Below, piece after piece: positions 13,999 to 15,962 of a stretch of DNA of 15,962 nt (its first letter is position 1; each line of letters starts with the position of its first letter). Both the position numbers and the translations under genes were made by a program. The notes beneath the pieces are model-generated. The model made no database searches. It was not told the origin of the DNA and saw only the letters and a program-made list of their open reading frames with translations. The DNA comes from Bacteroidia bacterium (GTDB lineage Bacteria; Bacteroidota; Bacteroidia; NS11-12g; UBA955): positions 1-15,962 of the forward strand of contig JADLHV010000138.1 of assembly GCA_020848595.1 (NCBI GenBank). The letters are read 5' to 3'.

Positions 13999-15962
13999 AT
14001 GAGTATAGCGCAGAGGCCATTGAACGCAAAAGAAGCGTTAAAAGACTTTTTCGGTTTCGATGGTTTTAAGGGAAATCAAGAAGCAATCATTGAAAGTGTA
14101 TTGAACCGTGAGGATTGTTTTGTCATCATGCCAACGGGTGCAGGGAAATCCTTGTGCTATCAATTGCCAGCACTTATGCTGCCTGGTACGGCAATTATCA
14201 TCTCTCCTTTAATCGCTTTGATGAAGAATCAAGTCGATAGTATTAGAGGTTTTGGTGAAAATGATAACATTGCACATTTTTTAAATTCTTCTCTTTCTAA
14301 AAGTGAAATCACTAAAGTTAAGGAGGATATGGGTACGGGTAATACAAAATTACTCTATGTTGCTCCAGAAACGCTTAAAAAGGAAGAAACTATCGAGTTC
14401 CTAAAAAGTATCGAGATTTCTTTTGTCGCTATTGATGAAGCGCACTGCATCAGTGAATGGGGGCATGATTTCCGTCCTGAATACCGTCGTATCAAACAAA
14501 TGATCAAGGACATTAATGATGTTCCTATGATTGCTCTTACAGCTACCGCTACGCCTAAAGTGCAAAGTGATATTCAGAAAAATCTGGGTATGAGTGAAGC
14601 TAAAGTTTACAAATCTTCTTTTAATCGCTCTAATTTATACTATGAGGTTCGTCCAAAGGGTAGTAAAGAAAGAGTTTTTAAAGATATCATCTCTATTATA
14701 AAAAATCGACCTGAAAAATCAGGTATCATATACTGTCTAAGTCGCAAACGTGTTGAAGAAATTGCGGAAATGCTAAATCTAAACGGTGTTAAAGCACTTC
14801 CTTATCACGCTGGCTTAGACGCTAAAACAAGGGTGCGCAACCAAGATGCTTTTCTTATGGAAGAGTGTCATGTTATTGTAGCTACCATCGCTTTTGGTAT
14901 GGGTATAGATAAACCGGATGTTCGATTCGTAATACATTTTGATGTCCCTAAAAGTCTTGAAGGCTATTATCAGGAAACTGGTAGGGGAGGCCGTGATGGT
15001 TTTGATGGTGACTGTATCCTATTCTATAATCCTAGCGATATAGAAAAACTCGAGAAGTTTATGAAGGATAAACCAGTCGCTGAACGCGAAATAGGTACTC
15101 TGCTCTTAGATGAAACTTCTGCTTTTGCCGAAAGCTCTCAATGCCGTAGACGAACTTTATTAAATTATTTTGGTGAAAGTTTTGATGAGGAGAATTGTAA
15201 TAAAATGTGCGACAATTGCCGTCATCCTAAACCTAAAGTAGATGTCTCAGATCATGTTGTAATTGCACTAAAATCGCTAGATGTTCTAAAATCTGAAATG
15301 GAAATTAGTCATCTTGTTAATTTCTTAATCGGTAAAAAATCTGATTCTATAAAAGATCATGGTCATGATGCTTTACCTCTATTTGGCGTTGGTAAAGAAC
15401 AAAATGCGGTTTATTGGAAAGGTGTTATACGCATTTGCTTGTTAAATGGATATATTCATAAAAATATCGAAAAATATGGATTATTAAGTGTTTCTAAAGC
15501 TGGTTTTAAAGCCATAGAAAATCCTAAAAAATTCGAAATGGCTATGGATACCGAATTCCAATTCGTTAGTGATGAGGATTTCGAAAATGCTATTCTCGAA
15601 AGTATCGCCGACGAAGTATTGATGCGCGAACTTAAAGACTTGCGTAAAAAAATCTCTAAACAAGTTGGTCTGCCTCCTTATGTTATTTTTCAAGACCCTT
15701 CTTTAGATGATATGGCTACGCGTTACCCTATAACTATGGAGGAAATTGAAAAAATTCATGGTGTAGGTAAAAACAAAGCCCTTAAGTATGGTCAAGCGTT
15801 TGCCGATCATATTAAACAATATGTAGAAGTTAATAATATCGAACGTCCTATGGATGTGGTAGTTAAAACTTCTGGTGAAAAATCTAAAAAGAAAATCGCT
15901 ATCATCCTAAATATCGATAAGAAAATGTCTCTCGATGATATCGCCAGAAGTCAAGGTATGAA
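13999..15962 (+). CDS. recQ: ATP-dependent DNA helicase RecQ, cut by the window edge
   Basis: A 3'-5' superfamily 2 DNA helicase acting in recombination and stalled-fork repair. The 654 codons present are uninterrupted and the gene continues beyond 15962. Visible motifs: motif I PTGAGKS (45-51), DEAH (146-149) followed by CISEWGHDFRPEY, motif III LTATATP (180-186), and motif VI QETGRGGRDG (325-334). Zinc-binding cysteines are 382, 400, 404 and 407. A winged-helix RQC region follows at about 410-510, and an HRDC domain at about 538-610. Sequence after HRDC (an IDKKMSLDDIA-type segment) looks like the start of a further C-terminal helix-turn-helix domain. Bacteroidota RecQ proteins are typically around 730 residues, so roughly 75 are missing. 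The ATG at 13999 is the first in frame and fits the family N-terminus. Divergent from kdsD. Confidence 0.96.
   Translation, partial: MSIAQRPLNAKEALKDFFGFDGFKGNQEAIIESVLNREDCFVIMPTGAGKSLCYQLPALMLPGTAIIISPLIALMKNQVDSIRGFGENDNIAHFLNSSLSKSEITKVKEDMGTGNTKLLYVAPETLKKEETIEFLKSIEISFVAIDEAHCISEWGHDFRPEYRRIKQMIKDINDVPMIALTATATPKVQSDIQKNLGMSEAKVYKSSFNRSNLYYEVRPKGSKERVFKDIISIIKNRPEKSGIIYCLSRKRVEEIAEMLNLNGVKALPYHAGLDAKTRVRNQDAFLMEECHVIVATIAFGMGIDKPDVRFVIHFDVPKSLEGYYQETGRGGRDGFDGDCILFYNPSDIEKLEKFMKDKPVAEREIGTLLLDETSAFAESSQCRRRTLLNYFGESFDEENCNKMCDNCRHPKPKVDVSDHVVIALKSLDVLKSEMEISHLVNFLIGKKSDSIKDHGHDALPLFGVGKEQNAVYWKGVIRICLLNGYIHKNIEKYGLLSVSKAGFKAIENPKKFEMAMDTEFQFVSDEDFENAILESIADEVLMRELKDLRKKISKQVGLPPYVIFQDPSLDDMATRYPITMEEIEKIHGVGKNKALKYGQAFADHIKQYVEVNNIERPMDVVVKTSGEKSKKKIAIILNIDKKMSLDDIARSQGM

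Noticed and set aside
13999..15962. Possible frameshift or broken recQ
   Set aside because: I read the frame codon by codon through most of its length and found no stop; all helicase motifs and zinc cysteines are present. It is simply cut by the window edge.

Overview
The window is AT-rich chromosomal DNA from a member of the Bacteroidota. I infer this from four signs: several genes are preceded by the Bacteroidota-type -7 promoter element TAnnTTTG and lack a clear Shine-Dalgarno site; LepB is an unusually long 574-residue form; RecQ is of the long type; and the neighbourhoods (dapB-lepB, and recQ divergent from a KpsF/KdsD isomerase) are ones I recall from that phylum. I cannot name the genus. 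All large genes look like intact housekeeping genes. I see no prophage, insertion sequence, CRISPR array, defence system, rRNA or tRNA.

Layout. Positions 1-460 are non-coding or of doubtful coding value. They hold an open but probably spurious frame, a hairpin-rich stretch, three copies of a 17-19 bp repeat spaced exactly 92 bp apart, and a perfect 13-bp hairpin that should terminate clpB. clpB (disaggregase) runs leftward from 3055. After a 315-bp divergent gap, a tight rightward operon follows: dapB (lysine/cell-wall precursor), lepB (signal peptidase I), hutH (histidine ammonia-lyase) and a DUF58/VWA-like gene. A second rightward group has fhs (formate-tetrahydrofolate ligase), ybaB/ebfC (nucleoid-associated protein), a lipoprotein with a rhodanese-like domain fused to thioredoxin, a small thioredoxin, and an 80-residue protein overlapping it by one base. 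Two leftward genes then make envelope sugar precursors: kdsD/kpsF (arabinose-5-phosphate isomerase) followed 3 bp later by a mannose-1-phosphate guanylyltransferase. recQ is divergent from kdsD and runs off the right edge.

How they fit together. Most genes serve growth and envelope upkeep: DapB feeds meso-diaminopimelate synthesis, LepB matures exported proteins, KdsD and ManC feed KDO and GDP-mannose pathways. ClpB and the thioredoxin cluster serve protein quality and thiol chemistry. Promoter elements decide two starts: the thioredoxin lipoprotein begins at 10433 rather than 10415, and KdsD at the ATG at 13853 rather than the upstream TTG.

I found no convincing new multi-gene system. The items most worth a second look are the 92-bp-period repeat array beside clpB, the rhodanese-like domain without its catalytic cysteine in a three-gene thiol cassette, and -7 elements lying almost on top of start codons.
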